A stretch of DNA of 64,000 nt from Mangrovibrevibacter kandeliae (GCF_024519155.1 NZ_JANIFJ010000001.1:1178001-1242000); one strand, 5' to 3'; positions 48,834 to 58,993 are shown, counted from the first letter of the stretch. Translations and numbers: made by a program. The notes: generated from the sequence alone by a model not told the origin.

Positions 48834-51800
48834 ATGGCTGATCGTGTCGTCAAATCGGTCGAGATCCGGGAAGAGGGCGCGCAGCGTGTCTATGATCGGC
48901 TGACGAACGTCACTCGCGCCGCTCAGCAGATGAGCACGGCGGTCGATGGCGCCTCGGCAGCCGTCGAGCAGAGCGGGCGGAAGGCGACTGACAGCGCACG
49001 TGCCTTCGACCGCTATTCCGAGCGCACCGTCACCAATTCGCGGGCGATGCGCGAGTACGCGCGCGACCTCAAGACTGTCTCGGACGCGCATGCTACCGGG
49101 CAGCTGTCAGCCGGCCAGTTCGCGTCTGAGATCCGGCGGATCCAGCAGAGCCTGCAGAGCTTCAAGGTGACCGGCATCGTCGACCAGTCGGCGTTGAACG
49201 GTTTGCTCGGTATCCGCGCCAGCATGGACGACATCGGCACCTCAGCGCGCGAGTCGGCTAAGATCTTCGAGCAGTCGTTTCGAGAGGCTGCGGCCTTCGG
49301 GCAGCAGGTGCGCGACAGCTTCAATTTCGACCACGCAAAGCGCTCTGCACGTGACGCAGCTGACGCCTTCGAGGAGCTCTTCCGGAATCAGCAGAAGGTT
49401 GGGCAGGCCTTCCGGCAGGATCTGAACGAGCGCCTCGGTCTCGACCGAGTTGCGCGCTCTGCACAGGAGGCCGCCGCTTCCTTCAACGAGATGTTCGCCA
49501 ACCAGGAGCGGATCGGTCGGCAATTTCAGGCCGGGATCGACGATCGGCTTGGCATTGGCGCGGCGCCGGGCAAGTCTGCCGCGGATTCGGCGCAGGTGTT
49601 CAACACGGATTTCGCTCGACAGGCAGCGGAGGCTGAAAGGGAGGCTGCTGCCTTCGAAGCTCGTCTTGCCCGCATCATAGCTGAGATTGATCCGCTGACG
49701 GCTGCTCAGGATCGTCTCAACGTGGAGCTCGCCGAGTATGCGGCGCTGGCGCAGAAGGGGTACCTGACCCAGCAGCAGCTCGCGCAGGCGCAGCAGGTGG
49801 CAGCGCAGCGCTACGAGTACACGGCTCGCTCGCTTGCAGGCGTCGGCAGCGCGACGAAGCTCGGCGCGCAGGAACTTCAGATCCTGCAGTACCAGCTGAA
49901 CGACATCGGTGTGAGTCTGGCGAGCGGCCAGAACCCGTTCACGGTGATGCTGCAGCAGGGCGCGCAGATCACCCAGCTGTTCGGGCCGGGTGCTTCGGTT
50001 CAAGGGGCGCTGAAGTCTGTCGGCGCCGGCGTGATTTCGTTCATCACGAACCCGCTCAACCTCGCTGTCCTCGCCGCCGCAGCGTTGGCCGGCGGGATCT
50101 ACTACATGGCGACATCCGCGCGCCGAAACCTGCAGCCGATCGATGACGTGCTCGAGAAGCAGGAAAAGCGGATCAAGGACATCGCCGACGCGTACGGCGT
50201 CGCCGCGAGGTCCGCAGAGGACTATGGGCGCTCGTCTAAGTCGGCCCTGGAATTTCAGGCGCGGCAGGGGCTCGGTCGAGATTCGACTCGGTATCTGTTT
50301 GAGGCAGCCGGGGTCGCGAACAAGATCGCACCGGAAGCCTTCACGCCCGACCTGAACGGCGGTGGCGTCTACCAGTACGTCGCGCGCTTCCGCGAGCTTC
50401 AGCCGATCGTGGACCAGTTCCGTCAGTCGCTCGATGCCCGCGGCCTGCAGGACGACCTGGCGAAGCTGGGCAGCGCGACACCAAACCGTGAGCTCAGAGC
50501 ATTCATCGAGACGCTGCAAGATTCGGTGGGGATCCTCGTCAAGTTGCAGGGTGGCATCCGCGAGACGCAGACAGTTCTCGACGGCATGGCAAGGACCAGC
50601 AAGATCGCGCAGCAGGAGCTCGTGAAGCTTCGCGACGAGCAGGAGCACATGCTCCCGAAGAAGACGACCGATTACGAAGATCTGGTCCGAAACTACCAGC
50701 GACAGATGTCGGCTATCAGCCGGCTCAACCCCGCGACGAACAGTCCGAGCGCCATCAGCGGCATGGGGGAACGGGCTTGGGAAGAGCTTCAGCGCGGCGT
50801 GCAGGAGCTTTCGCGGAGCACGCGCGAAAGCCTCGCGGATGTGCAGGGCCAGCTGAACGAGTTCGATCTGTCGCCCCTTCAGCGGCAGCTTTCGGAGGCG
50901 ACCCGCGACTACGATAGACGGCTCGCCGATTACAAGCGGACGGTCGGCGACGTCGTTGGTTTGCAGGCCCTGCAGGCTGAGAAGGAGGCGGCTCTCACAC
51001 TGATCACCAAGGAGGCCGCTCGAGCCGAAGAAGCGCGCCGAGCCGGCTGGCAGTTGGACATCCGTTCTATCGGAGTTCGATCGGCGGCCCTACAGGCCGA
51101 GATCGCCGCTGAGCGCACGCGCATCAGCTTGAGGGCTGAGGGTTACGGCAGCGAGGAGGTTGAGCGGCGAGCCAGCGAGTCCCGTGAGCTTTCCCTGGCG
51201 CAAAGCGCGTACGCTCAGAGCGAGTCGCTGCGCAGACGTGTAGAGGCGGAGCAGGACGCTGCGGGCGCGCTGCAGCTGCAGATCGACGTCCTCGGAAAGA
51301 CGGCCGGCGAAGCCGCCCGGCTGACCACATCGTATCAGCTGCTCGATCAGGCGAAGAAGGCGGCCTACGAAGAGGGGCGAGATCTCGGCGAGGATGAAAT
51401 TGCACGCATCAAGCGCCATGCGGCAGTCGTGGGGGAACTCACCGATGCCTTGGCTGCGCAGAAGCTGGCGCAGGATGCGACCTTTGAGCGGCAGCAGTTG
51501 TTCATGAGCGATGGCGAGGCGCGCATTGCAACCACCCTTCGCAGCGCTGGTGTCGACCCGTCATCCGCATTCGGCGTCCAATACGCCGCCTATCAGCGCG
51601 CGAGCGACCGGCTGAAGGAGTATCGCGATCTCAACCGAGAGGTCTGGACGGGCATCGGGCAGGACATCGCCAACGGCACGAAGCCGCTCGATGCTGTGGG
51701 CAATGCGCTCCAGCGCCTCGCTGGCGAGTTGACAGACAAGGCCATTTCCGAGGGTGCCGATGCGCTCTTCAGTGCCGTCTTCGGCGGTGCAGACAACCCG

Positions 51801-53090
51801 CTCTCGGCAGTGCTCGGCAAATCTTCAGCGTTGGGCTCGACCGAACAGTCCGCGATGTGGGTGCGGATGGCCGGGGGCGCAGGTGTCCTGAGCGATCTGA
51901 TCGGAGACGCACCTGTCGGGGCCGTGCAGCGCGGCGGCGCCCTCGGCGCGGTCAATGCGCTAGCCGCCAACGACAACGTCGGGCTCGTCCCGGTCGACGA
52001 GATGACCGCCTACATCCGGCAGGCGGCGATCGCGCGCGACATCGATCCGGATATCGCGCTGCGGGTCGCACGCTCCGAAGGTCTCGGCGCCGGCATCTGG
52101 CAGTCCAACTACATGCGCGGCGGCTACCGCGAGCCGTCCTATGGACCGTTCCAGCTGCTGATGGGCGGGCCGGGGACCGGATTCGGCACCGGCCTCGGCA
52201 ACTCGTTCATGAGGTCGAGCGGGCTCAACCCGTCGGACCCACGCAACGCATATGCCGGCGTAGACTATGCGCTCAACCACGCTGCCACCAATGGCTGGGG
52301 CGCGTGGTACGGAGCGGGCAAGGCCGGCATCGGCGACTGGCAGGGCCTCAGCGGCGCGCACACCGTCGCGGTCGGCCAGATGCAACAGGCGGCGTCGCAG
52401 CTGGGGACGACATCGACGCAACTCGCTTCGTCAGCCTCCGGTTTCACGGACGACTTCGGCCAGATCACCGGCTCCATCAACGCCGGCATCGGCCAGGTCG
52501 CGGACCAGTTCGTGCCAGGCTTCGGCGGCATCCTGACGAAGCTGCTGAACGGCATGCAGCAGCCGGGCGGCGGTGGGCTGCTCGGGTCGCTCTTCGGCGG
52601 CGGTGGCGGTGGGATCTCGTCCTCGACGGCGGCGGCAATCGCCGGCGGTGCCGCTGGTCTCTTCGACGGCGGCGGCTACACCGGCGCGGGTGGCCGGTAC
52701 GCGCCGGCGGGCATCGTCCACCGCGGCGAGATCGTGTGGAGCCAAGACGACATCGCGCGAGCCGGCGGCGTCGGCGCGGTGGAGGGCATGCGGCTCGGCC
52801 TGCGCGGCTATGCCGATGGCGGCTATGTCCCGCGCATCCCTGATTATGCGCGGATGCAGCGGCCGGCCAACGCCGGGAATGGCGGGAACGTCAGCGTCCA
52901 GGTGATCGATCAGCGCGGATCGCAAGCGGCACCGGTAGAGACCCGAGAGACGACGGACGCGTCCGGCAACCGCAAGATCGAGGTGATGGTCCGCGACATT
53001 GCCCGTGACGAGATGACGACGCCCGGGCGCCGCGGCAATCGTACGCTCCGCAGCAACTTCGGCGTCACCCCGCAGGTCGTGCGCCGATGA
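48834..53090 (+). CDS. Tape measure protein with lysozyme-like domain
   Basis: A 1418-residue protein that sets tail length and is ejected with the DNA. Residues about 139-265 hold three and a half repeats of about 38 residues (SAREAAxxFEELFxNQQ...). A membrane helix lies near 405-430 (LAVLAAAALAGGIYYMATS). Long helical segments follow. Residues about 1055-1170 (IRQAAIARDIDPDIALRVAR, YGPFQLLMGGPG) resemble a transglycosylase-like wall-degrading module. The Gly-rich end (FDGGGYTGAGGRYAPAGIVH) is the common tape-measure C-terminus. ATG at 48834 has GAGG upstream. Confidence 0.92.
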   Translation: MADRVVKSVEIREEGAQRVYDRLTNVTRAAQQMSTAVDGASAAVEQSGRKATDSARAFDRYSERTVTNSRAMREYARDLKTVSDAHATGQLSAGQFASEIRRIQQSLQSFKVTGIVDQSALNGLLGIRASMDDIGTSARESAKIFEQSFREAAAFGQQVRDSFNFDHAKRSARDAADAFEELFRNQQKVGQAFRQDLNERLGLDRVARSAQEAAASFNEMFANQERIGRQFQAGIDDRLGIGAAPGKSAADSAQVFNTDFARQAAEAEREAAAFEARLARIIAEIDPLTAAQDRLNVELAEYAALAQKGYLTQQQLAQAQQVAAQRYEYTARSLAGVGSATKLGAQELQILQYQLNDIGVSLASGQNPFTVMLQQGAQITQLFGPGASVQGALKSVGAGVISFITNPLNLAVLAAAALAGGIYYMATSARRNLQPIDDVLEKQEKRIKDIADAYGVAARSAEDYGRSSKSALEFQARQGLGRDSTRYLFEAAGVANKIAPEAFTPDLNGGGVYQYVARFRELQPIVDQFRQSLDARGLQDDLAKLGSATPNRELRAFIETLQDSVGILVKLQGGIRETQTVLDGMARTSKIAQQELVKLRDEQEHMLPKKTTDYEDLVRNYQRQMSAISRLNPATNSPSAISGMGERAWEELQRGVQELSRSTRESLADVQGQLNEFDLSPLQRQLSEATRDYDRRLADYKRTVGDVVGLQALQAEKEAALTLITKEAARAEEARRAGWQLDIRSIGVRSAALQAEIAAERTRISLRAEGYGSEEVERRASESRELSLAQSAYAQSESLRRRVEAEQDAAGALQLQIDVLGKTAGEAARLTTSYQLLDQAKKAAYEEGRDLGEDEIARIKRHAAVVGELTDALAAQKLAQDATFERQQLFMSDGEARIATTLRSAGVDPSSAFGVQYAAYQRASDRLKEYRDLNREVWTGIGQDIANGTKPLDAVGNALQRLAGELTDKAISEGADALFSAVFGGADNPLSAVLGKSSALGSTEQSAMWVRMAGGAGVLSDLIGDAPVGAVQRGGALGAVNALAANDNVGLVPVDEMTAYIRQAAIARDIDPDIALRVARSEGLGAGIWQSNYMRGGYREPSYGPFQLLMGGPGTGFGTGLGNSFMRSSGLNPSDPRNAYAGVDYALNHAATNGWGAWYGAGKAGIGDWQGLSGAHTVAVGQMQQAASQLGTTSTQLASSASGFTDDFGQITGSINAGIGQVADQFVPGFGGILTKLLNGMQQPGGGGLLGSLFGGGGGGISSSTAAAIAGGAAGLFDGGGYTGAGGRYAPAGIVHRGEIVWSQDDIARAGGVGAVEGMRLGLRGYADGGYVPRIPDYARMQRPANAGNGGNVSVQVIDQRGSQAAPVETRETTDASGNRKIEVMVRDIARDEMTTPGRRGNRTLRSNFGVTPQVVRR

Positions 53091-53455
53091 TCGTCTGGCC
53101 GGCCACCCTGCCGCAACGGATGTCGGTGCAAGGCTTCCAGGCCACGACTGGCGAGGGGCGCTTGCGGAGCCAGAACGATGCCGGCGGAGCCAAGGTCCGT
53201 CGGCGGTTCTCCTACGCGCCCCACACTGTGGGTTGCTCGTTCGAGGCATCGCCGGAGCAGGTCGCCATCTTCGATGACTTCGTCGAGGCGACGTTGAAGG
53301 GCGGCACGCTGCCGTTTCAGATGCCGGCGCCGCTACCGGTGTGGCAGCAGCTGAATGGCACGTGGGTCGTGCAGATGGGGGAGGGAATGCCTCGGAAGAA
53401 CCCGATCGGCGGGCTTCGGTGGACCGTGACGATGCAACTGGTGGTGCTGCCATGA
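53087..53455 (+). CDS. Minor tail protein
   Basis: A 122-residue beta-rich protein with WPATLPQRMSVQGFQATTG, VRRRFSYAPHTVGCSFEASP and LRWTVTMQLVVL. It occupies the place of distal-tail or lambda M/L-type proteins after the tape measure. Overlaps neighbours by 4 bases. Confidence 0.68.
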   Translation: MIVWPATLPQRMSVQGFQATTGEGRLRSQNDAGGAKVRRRFSYAPHTVGCSFEASPEQVAIFDDFVEATLKGGTLPFQMPAPLPVWQQLNGTWVVQMGEGMPRKNPIGGLRWTVTMQLVVLP

Positions 53456-53961
53456 GATCGATGTCGGCAGCGTTTCTCGCCGAGCTGTTTCGGGAGAACA
53501 GCGGCGAGGTCGCGGTGATGCTGCTGACCATCGTGCATCCCGACCTCACACAGACCATCCTCTTGTCGAGCGACAACCGGGACATGCTCGATTTCGAGAC
53601 TCAGGCGAGGGGGACGCTCAGCCGCGGCAAGGCCTACGGGTTCTTCCCGATGGCGCCGGCGCTGCCGGAGGACGCTGAGGATGCAGCGCCGGTCGTTCAG
53701 ATCGCTCTGGACAACGTCGGTCAGGAAATGACGGACCTGCTGCAGTCGACGACGTCGCCGGCGATCGTGACGATTGAGGTCGTCGCCGCGTCCTCACCGG
53801 ATGTCGTGGAAATGACGCTGCCCGAAATGCAGCTGACCTCGGTCGATGTCGATGCGCATCAGGTGACGCTCAGCCTCACCGTCGATCCCCTGATGCAGGA
53901 GCCGTTCCCGGCCGACAACTTCACGCCGGCGTCGTTCCCGAGCCTTTGGGGGACGACGTGA
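53452..53961 (+). CDS. DUF1833-like tail protein
   Basis: A 169-residue protein resembling DUF1833: LTIVHPDLTQTILLSSDNRD, FFPMAPALPEDAEDAAPVVQ and IALDNVGQEMTDLLQS. The family is associated with lambda L-type positions next to NlpC/P60 genes. Start ATG at 53452. Confidence 0.75.
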   Translation: MRSMSAAFLAELFRENSGEVAVMLLTIVHPDLTQTILLSSDNRDMLDFETQARGTLSRGKAYGFFPMAPALPEDAEDAAPVVQIALDNVGQEMTDLLQSTTSPAIVTIEVVAASSPDVVEMTLPEMQLTSVDVDAHQVTLSLTVDPLMQEPFPADNFTPASFPSLWGTT

Positions 53962-54299
53962 TCTTCGACGGCTTCGTCGGCATCCCATACCGCGCCGGCG
54001 GCCACGACCGGAGCGGGGCGAGCTGCTACGGCTTGGTCGCGATCGTGTACGACGAGATGCTGAGGCTCGAGCTTGCTCGTGAGGTAGACCCGGGCGCCTG
54101 GCGTGAGGTCGAGAAGGGCACCGAGCAGCCCCTCGACGTCGTCCTTCTGCGGGAACGTCCGTGGCATCTCGGTCTCGTCGTGCAGCGCGGCCGGATGCTG
54201 CACATGCCGGAGGGCAAGACGAGCGTCGTCGAACCCTACACCACCGGCCGGCACGCTTCCCGCGTCAGCGGCCTCTACCGCCACGTCAGCCGCATTTGA
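53958..54299 (+). CDS. NlpC/P60 tail peptidase (lambda K-like)
   Basis: A 113-residue cysteine peptidase that trims peptidoglycan or tail components. Catalytic Cys is in HDRSGASCYGLV (C23) and the His in RPWHLGLVV; the HMPEGKTSVVEPY strand completes the fold. GTG at 53958 overlaps the upstream stop. The short form lacks a Mov34/JAB partner domain. Confidence 0.82.
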   Translation: MIFDGFVGIPYRAGGHDRSGASCYGLVAIVYDEMLRLELAREVDPGAWREVEKGTEQPLDVVLLRERPWHLGLVVQRGRMLHMPEGKTSVVEPYTTGRHASRVSGLYRHVSRI

Positions 54300-54612
54300 A
54301 GCTCGCAATGTATGTGACGCGCCTCCTGCCTATAGGCGTCGTGCCGTTCGGCACCTCGCGCTCCGCCACCAAACGAGGCTGTTGGCACCGTTCATGTGCC
54401 TTCTCAAGCATCACAGGTCGCCGATCCTCCGGCTTTGAGGCGTCGAAGCCGATATCGAAGATGTTCAGCATCGCCACGTCGTAATCGGCATCCGGTCGGA
54501 TGGACGGCTCGATGCTCAGAGCGCCTTGGCTTGCGAGTAGCCCGCCCCGTACCGCGGCGCCGCAACCAGACAGCAGGACCAGCGCAACAACAAGAACCGC
54601 AGCAGACCGCAT
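54286..54612 (-). CDS. Antisense lipoprotein (moron 2)
   Basis: A 108-residue product with a lipoprotein signal: SAAVLVVALVLLSGC is a lipobox with Cys at about residue 17. The mature part (LLASQGALSIEPSIRPDADY, FDIGFDASKPEDRRP) ends with a Cys near the C-terminus. GGAGG lies before the ATG. It is opposite to the late operon between the peptidase and tip genes and overlaps the peptidase end by 14 bases. Outer-membrane location suggests a surface or superinfection role, not proved. Confidence 0.68.
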   Translation of the reverse strand: MRSAAVLVVALVLLSGCGAAVRGGLLASQGALSIEPSIRPDADYDVAMLNIFDIGFDASKPEDRRPVMLEKAHERCQQPRLVAEREVPNGTTPIGRRRVTYIASFKCG

Positions 54613-54648
54613 GGACTGCCTCCTCCGAAAGCGGAATCCGAACGCCTT

Positions 54649-57600
54649 ATGAATGCCCTCGCCAACTCCCCGCTGCAAGGCGAACTGCTGAGGCCGTGCG
54701 ACGTCCTGAAGGTCGTCGCGGCCTTGCACCCGCTGAAGGCGAAGCACGACATCTTCGAAGCGCCGGTCGGATCCAGCGTTCTGGAGATCGTCGAGCTATG
54801 CGCCGTCGAGGGCGGGCTCTCCCGACTGGCTGATGGCGCGCGGGTGGAGATCAATGGGCACGAGATCCCGTTCGCTATCTGGCACCGCGTGCGGGTTAAG
54901 GCCGGCGCCCACGTGCATATCCGTGCGCTAGCGGGCAAGGGTGCGGGCGGGCTCCTGCGCTCGATCCTGCAGATCGCACTCGTCGTCGTCGCCAGCGTCC
55001 TAGCGCCGGGCATTGGGACGGCGCTCGGCCTCAGCGCGTCGCTGGTTGCCGGCGGCATTATCTTCGCCGGCAGCTTCGCGCTTAACGCTCTCTTCCCGCC
55101 GTCGAGCACGAAGGCAGAGCAGCAGAAGAGCGTCTACTCGATCGCCGGTGTCCGCAACGAGATCTCGAAGTGGGGGCCGATCCCGGTCGTCCTCGGGAGC
55201 ATCCGGGTGAAGCCAAAATACGCGGCGCCGCCCTATACCGAGTTCGTCGGCGATGACCAGTATCTCCGGATGCTGTTTGTCTGGGGGCAGGGGCCGCTCG
55301 ACATCACCGACCTCCGCTTCGGCGATACCTCGATCTCGGACTATCAGGACGTCCAGATCGAGACGTTCAGCGGGTACCCGGGAGATGGCGAGCAAACGCT
55401 CTACCCGGGCAACGTCCTGCAGAGCGACGTCAACGCCGAGACGGAGTACAACGCGTCGATCGTCCGCTCGACGGAGGATGACTGCGTCGAGTTCCAGCTC
55501 GACCTCATCGCGCCGAGCGGGCTGCAGAACATCAACACGAAGACCGGCGGGAAGACGAGCGTCACGGTCACCAACCGGCTCGAATACAAGCTCTACGGCG
55601 CGCCGGACTCAGCCTACCAGTACCTCGACGACATCGTGCTGAAGGCGAAGAGTGCGGACCCGATCCGCCGGACCTTCAGCTACAAGGTCGGCGGCGGACG
55701 GTACACGCTGCGGCTCACCCGGGTGAACTCGCCGCCGGCTGACACGGACGTGACGAACGGCGTCACCTGGACGGCCCTTCGGACCCTGCGCGCGGGCAAG
55801 CCGGTCCTCTACGACAAGCCCCTCGCGATGACCGCGATCCGGATCAGGGCCACCAAGCAGCTGAACGGCGTGCCGGACGACCTCAACGGCCTATGCTCCT
55901 CAAAGGCCACCAGCTGGAACGGCTCGGCCTGGGTCGACAACCAGCCCACCCGCAACCCCGGCGACCTCTACAGGCTGATCCTGCAGGGGCCGGGCACGGT
56001 GCGACCGCGGTCCGATGCCCAGATCGACCTGCCGACGATCGAGCGGTGGGCGGCCGTCTGCGCCGCGAAGGGCTGGACCTTCGATATGTATAGGGACTTC
56101 AGCGCGTCGGTGATGGAGACCCTGCGCGACGTCTGCGCGGCGGGCCGGGCCATCCCGCTCTTCCGCGACGCAATGTGGTCGGTGGCGTGGGAGGAGGACA
56201 ATGCGCCGATCGTCCAGCACTTCACGCCGCGCAACGCCCTCGATTTCACCTGGCATCAGGATTATCGGGATCTGCCGCACGGGCTGCGCTGCAAGTTCGT
56301 CAACGCCCAAGAGGATTACGGCGAAGACGAGATGCTGGTCTTCGACGACGGCTACGACAAGACCAACGCCACCGTCTACGAGCAGGCCGAGTTTCCCGGC
56401 ATCACCAACCACGACCTGATCTACAGGTTCGGTCGCTACCGGATCGCCGACGCGAAACTCCGCCCGGCCGTCTACTCCTTCAGCGCGGACATCGAGCACA
56501 TCGTCTGCACGCGCGGCGACCGAGTCGTCATCGGCTACGACGTCATCCGCAAGGGACTGCATCAGGGGCGCATCAAGGCGGTCAGCGGCAACGTCGTCGA
56601 GCTGGACGAGCAGGTGCTGATGACCGCCGGACGGAGCTATGGGCTTCGGGTCCGGCGCATCGTCGATGGCGCGCCGGCCTCCGTCGTCCTTCCCGTCGTC
56701 ACGGTCGCCGGGTGGCAGCGTTCCATCACGGTGCTCGGCGGCGCGCCGGCGCCGGGTGATCTGTTCATGTTCGGCCTCGCCGGCCAGGAGACGGGCGCCT
56801 TCCGCGTTCTCTCGATCAAGCCGGGGCCGGACTTCTCGGCTGAGATCTCGGTCGTGGATGACGCGCCGGGGATCAACATCGCCGACGTCGGACCGATCGT
56901 CGGTGGACCGACCGTCGTCAGGGTCACGCAGGTCACTCGCCCCGTCATCTACGGCCTCGCCGCCTACATCGATAGCTCGAGCGGCTCCTACCAGCTGATC
57001 GTGAGCCACCAGCGAGCCGAGGGCGCCGAGCGCTACATCGCTGAGCTCCGGTACGACGACAGTGATCAATGGACCCTCGTGCATGATGGGCCGGAGATCC
57101 GCTGGTCGACGCCCGCGGCGCGCGACACCTTGACGGTCCGTGTCGCCGGTATCGGCAAGGAGCAGGGTCCGTGGGTCGAGCGGACAATCACGCCATCCGA
57201 GTTCGGCGGCCGCGGCATCGACTTTTCGGACCTTGCGACCGAGGCCCGGGAGGTTATGGCGAAAGGCGTGCAGGATTACGTCGACGCCGGGACCGCCATC
57301 GAGGATCTTGCGCAAGCGGTCTCGGTTCTCGGTGCCACGAGCGCGGTGGAGACGCAGCGCCTGACTGTGGGTGCCGTCGAGCTGTCCGGGCGCATCCTCG
57401 TTGAGGAGCAAGTCCGGTTGGCGGCCGACAGCGCCGCGGCGGATCGGCTGGTGCTGGTCGAGGCGGGGCTGACCGACGCGAAGAACGACCTCGTAGCGCA
57501 GGGCCAGGCGGCGCAGCTGCTCAGCTCCCGCGTGACAGTGAACGAGCAGGGCATCGTCACCGCGGCGCAGAACATCAACTCAGCGCAGGCCGCCATCTCG

Positions 57601-58044
57601 ACGCTACAAGGGACCGTCGCGGGGCAGGCAAACTCCATCAACAGCCTCAACAGCTCGGTCAGCAGCCTGAACGGACAGATCAGCGCGCAGGCCTCTGCGC
57701 TTACCGACGTCACGGCGAAGGTCGGCGATGCCACGGCACAGGGCACGTTCCGCGTGGTGGCCGTTGCCGCGCCTTCGGGTGTCTCGGCGCGCATGTCGCT
57801 CCAGGTTCGGGCCTCCACCGGCGCCGGCTACAGCGAGGCCGGGATCTACCTCGACGCGATGGCGAACGGGGACGGGCGCATCGTGATGGCGGCGCAGAAG
57901 CTGATCTTCACGGACGGCACGGTCCCTTTCGCGATCGAGAACGGCGTCGTGAAGCTGAACATCGCCTACTTCAACCAGCTGATCGGCGGCAGCAGCAAGC
58001 TCGTGATCAACGGCACGACCGGAACCATCGCGAGTTACGACTGA
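54649..58044 (+). CDS. Host-specificity/tail-tip protein (lambda J-like) with gpI-like N-terminus
   Basis: A 1131-residue tip protein. Residues 1-100 have a ubiquitin-like start and residues 100-155 hydrophobic helices (ILQIALVVVASVLAPGIGTA, LVAGGIIFAGSFALNALF), which together look like lambda gpI. The J core then appears: VYSIAGVRNEISKWGPIPVV, LGSIRVKPKYAAPPYTEF and FVWGQGPLDITDLRFGDTSI. Fibronectin-like parts lie near 760-850; residues 930-1050 are coiled coil (QAAISTLQGTVAGQANSINS). The C-terminus (FRVVAVAAPSGVSARMSL) resembles a receptor-end domain. Confidence 0.88.
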   Translation: MNALANSPLQGELLRPCDVLKVVAALHPLKAKHDIFEAPVGSSVLEIVELCAVEGGLSRLADGARVEINGHEIPFAIWHRVRVKAGAHVHIRALAGKGAGGLLRSILQIALVVVASVLAPGIGTALGLSASLVAGGIIFAGSFALNALFPPSSTKAEQQKSVYSIAGVRNEISKWGPIPVVLGSIRVKPKYAAPPYTEFVGDDQYLRMLFVWGQGPLDITDLRFGDTSISDYQDVQIETFSGYPGDGEQTLYPGNVLQSDVNAETEYNASIVRSTEDDCVEFQLDLIAPSGLQNINTKTGGKTSVTVTNRLEYKLYGAPDSAYQYLDDIVLKAKSADPIRRTFSYKVGGGRYTLRLTRVNSPPADTDVTNGVTWTALRTLRAGKPVLYDKPLAMTAIRIRATKQLNGVPDDLNGLCSSKATSWNGSAWVDNQPTRNPGDLYRLILQGPGTVRPRSDAQIDLPTIERWAAVCAAKGWTFDMYRDFSASVMETLRDVCAAGRAIPLFRDAMWSVAWEEDNAPIVQHFTPRNALDFTWHQDYRDLPHGLRCKFVNAQEDYGEDEMLVFDDGYDKTNATVYEQAEFPGITNHDLIYRFGRYRIADAKLRPAVYSFSADIEHIVCTRGDRVVIGYDVIRKGLHQGRIKAVSGNVVELDEQVLMTAGRSYGLRVRRIVDGAPASVVLPVVTVAGWQRSITVLGGAPAPGDLFMFGLAGQETGAFRVLSIKPGPDFSAEISVVDDAPGINIADVGPIVGGPTVVRVTQVTRPVIYGLAAYIDSSSGSYQLIVSHQRAEGAERYIAELRYDDSDQWTLVHDGPEIRWSTPAARDTLTVRVAGIGKEQGPWVERTITPSEFGGRGIDFSDLATEAREVMAKGVQDYVDAGTAIEDLAQAVSVLGATSAVETQRLTVGAVELSGRILVEEQVRLAADSAAADRLVLVEAGLTDAKNDLVAQGQAAQLLSSRVTVNEQGIVTAAQNINSAQAAISTLQGTVAGQANSINSLNSSVSSLNGQISAQASALTDVTAKVGDATAQGTFRVVAVAAPSGVSARMSLQVRASTGAGYSEAGIYLDAMANGDGRIVMAAQKLIFTDGTVPFAIENGVVKLNIAYFNQLIGGSSKLVINGTTGTIASYD

Positions 58045-58508
58045 TGGCGCTCCGCACCCTGATTTCCCCCGGGCGGATCATCATCAGCAAGCCCGGCTAC
58101 GACGCGAGCCCGTCGCTTCAGGAGCACCTGAAGGTCTTCGACAGCAACTGGAACGTCTCCGGCACGATCGTCGACGCCGGCTTCTACTACGACCCGGCGC
58201 CGCAGACCGGAACGAACAACGGCGTGCCCACGACGAACGTGAGCAGTCCGCATCAGATCGTCACGAGTATGCCGGTTCTAGGACCCGCCGAGTTCCAGCC
58301 GTTCGTGCGGATCATGATCCGTGGAGGCGACTTCTACTACTACGACGGCAGCTGGAAGACGAAGAACGTCACGCAGGTCGCGATGGACTACATGACGCTG
58401 TCGAACTTCATCAGCTACACGCCGGGCCTCCTGACGGTGCAGCGGTTCCATTCCTACAACAACATTTACGAGGTGCAGGACCTCTTCTGGATGATCCTGG
58501 CGATATGA
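58044..58508 (+). CDS. Tail-tip accessory protein, tandem paralogue 1
   Basis: A 154-residue beta-rich protein. Its opening GRIIISKPGYDASPSLQEHL shares the pattern [RI]V..PG[YH]..... with the next two genes. Shares its first base with the tip protein stop. Probably a decoration or receptor-contact protein; inferred from place and paralogy. Confidence 0.6.
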   Translation: MALRTLISPGRIIISKPGYDASPSLQEHLKVFDSNWNVSGTIVDAGFYYDPAPQTGTNNGVPTTNVSSPHQIVTSMPVLGPAEFQPFVRIMIRGGDFYYYDGSWKTKNVTQVAMDYMTLSNFISYTPGLLTVQRFHSYNNIYEVQDLFWMILAI

Positions 58509-58990
58509 GTAAGCGGCTCGTCATCGGACAGATGGCCGACGGGAGCCGAGGCTTCCGCGTCTCGGCGCCTGGCCACGATGTGGATGGAGGACGGCTACTC
58601 TTCAGCTCGGAAGCGAAGTTTCTGCAGCGGCTCGACCCGGTCATCGTCTGCTCACTCACCGTCCAGCGGTCGTCCAGCTACAAGCCGCCGCCACCGGGAG
58701 CGGACAGTGGCGGCTACTACACCGTCGTCGTCTCGGGCTACGCCGCCCCGCAGTTCCCGCGGGTCTATCCGTTCATCCCCTTCTGCACCTTGGAAATGCG
58801 GCTGAAGAACTCGGAACGAGGCAACATCCCGTACTTCTTCACGTCGACCTACGGTAGCCAATCCTACGTGAGGTTTAAGACCTACAACGACAAGATCGAG
58901 CTGTTCTACTCTTGGAATTCGAGCGACATCAACGAGGAGTGGGATGAGGTCTTGATGTACATTTCGATCTGGAACGTGGTTTCGGGTTGA
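58505..58990 (+). CDS. Tail-tip accessory protein, tandem paralogue 2
   Basis: A 161-residue protein with GSRGFRVSAPGHDVDGGRLL at the start and aromatic-rich strands after (YYTVVVSGYAAPQFPRVYPF). Same opening pattern as its neighbours; diverged C-terminus. Overlaps paralogue 1 by 4 bases. Confidence 0.6.
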   Translation: MSKRLVIGQMADGSRGFRVSAPGHDVDGGRLLFSSEAKFLQRLDPVIVCSLTVQRSSSYKPPPPGADSGGYYTVVVSGYAAPQFPRVYPFIPFCTLEMRLKNSERGNIPYFFTSTYGSQSYVRFKTYNDKIELFYSWNSSDINEEWDEVLMYISIWNVVSG

Positions 58991-58993
58991 GCC

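Noticed and set aside
49242-50648. 468-codon minus-strand frame in the tape measure gene
   Set aside because: Leu/Arg/Val-rich antisense product, no motif, no Shine-Dalgarno.
55900-57411. 503-codon minus-strand frame inside the tail-tip gene
   Set aside because: Val/Asp/Gly-rich antisense frame typical of GC-rich codon bias; no start signals.
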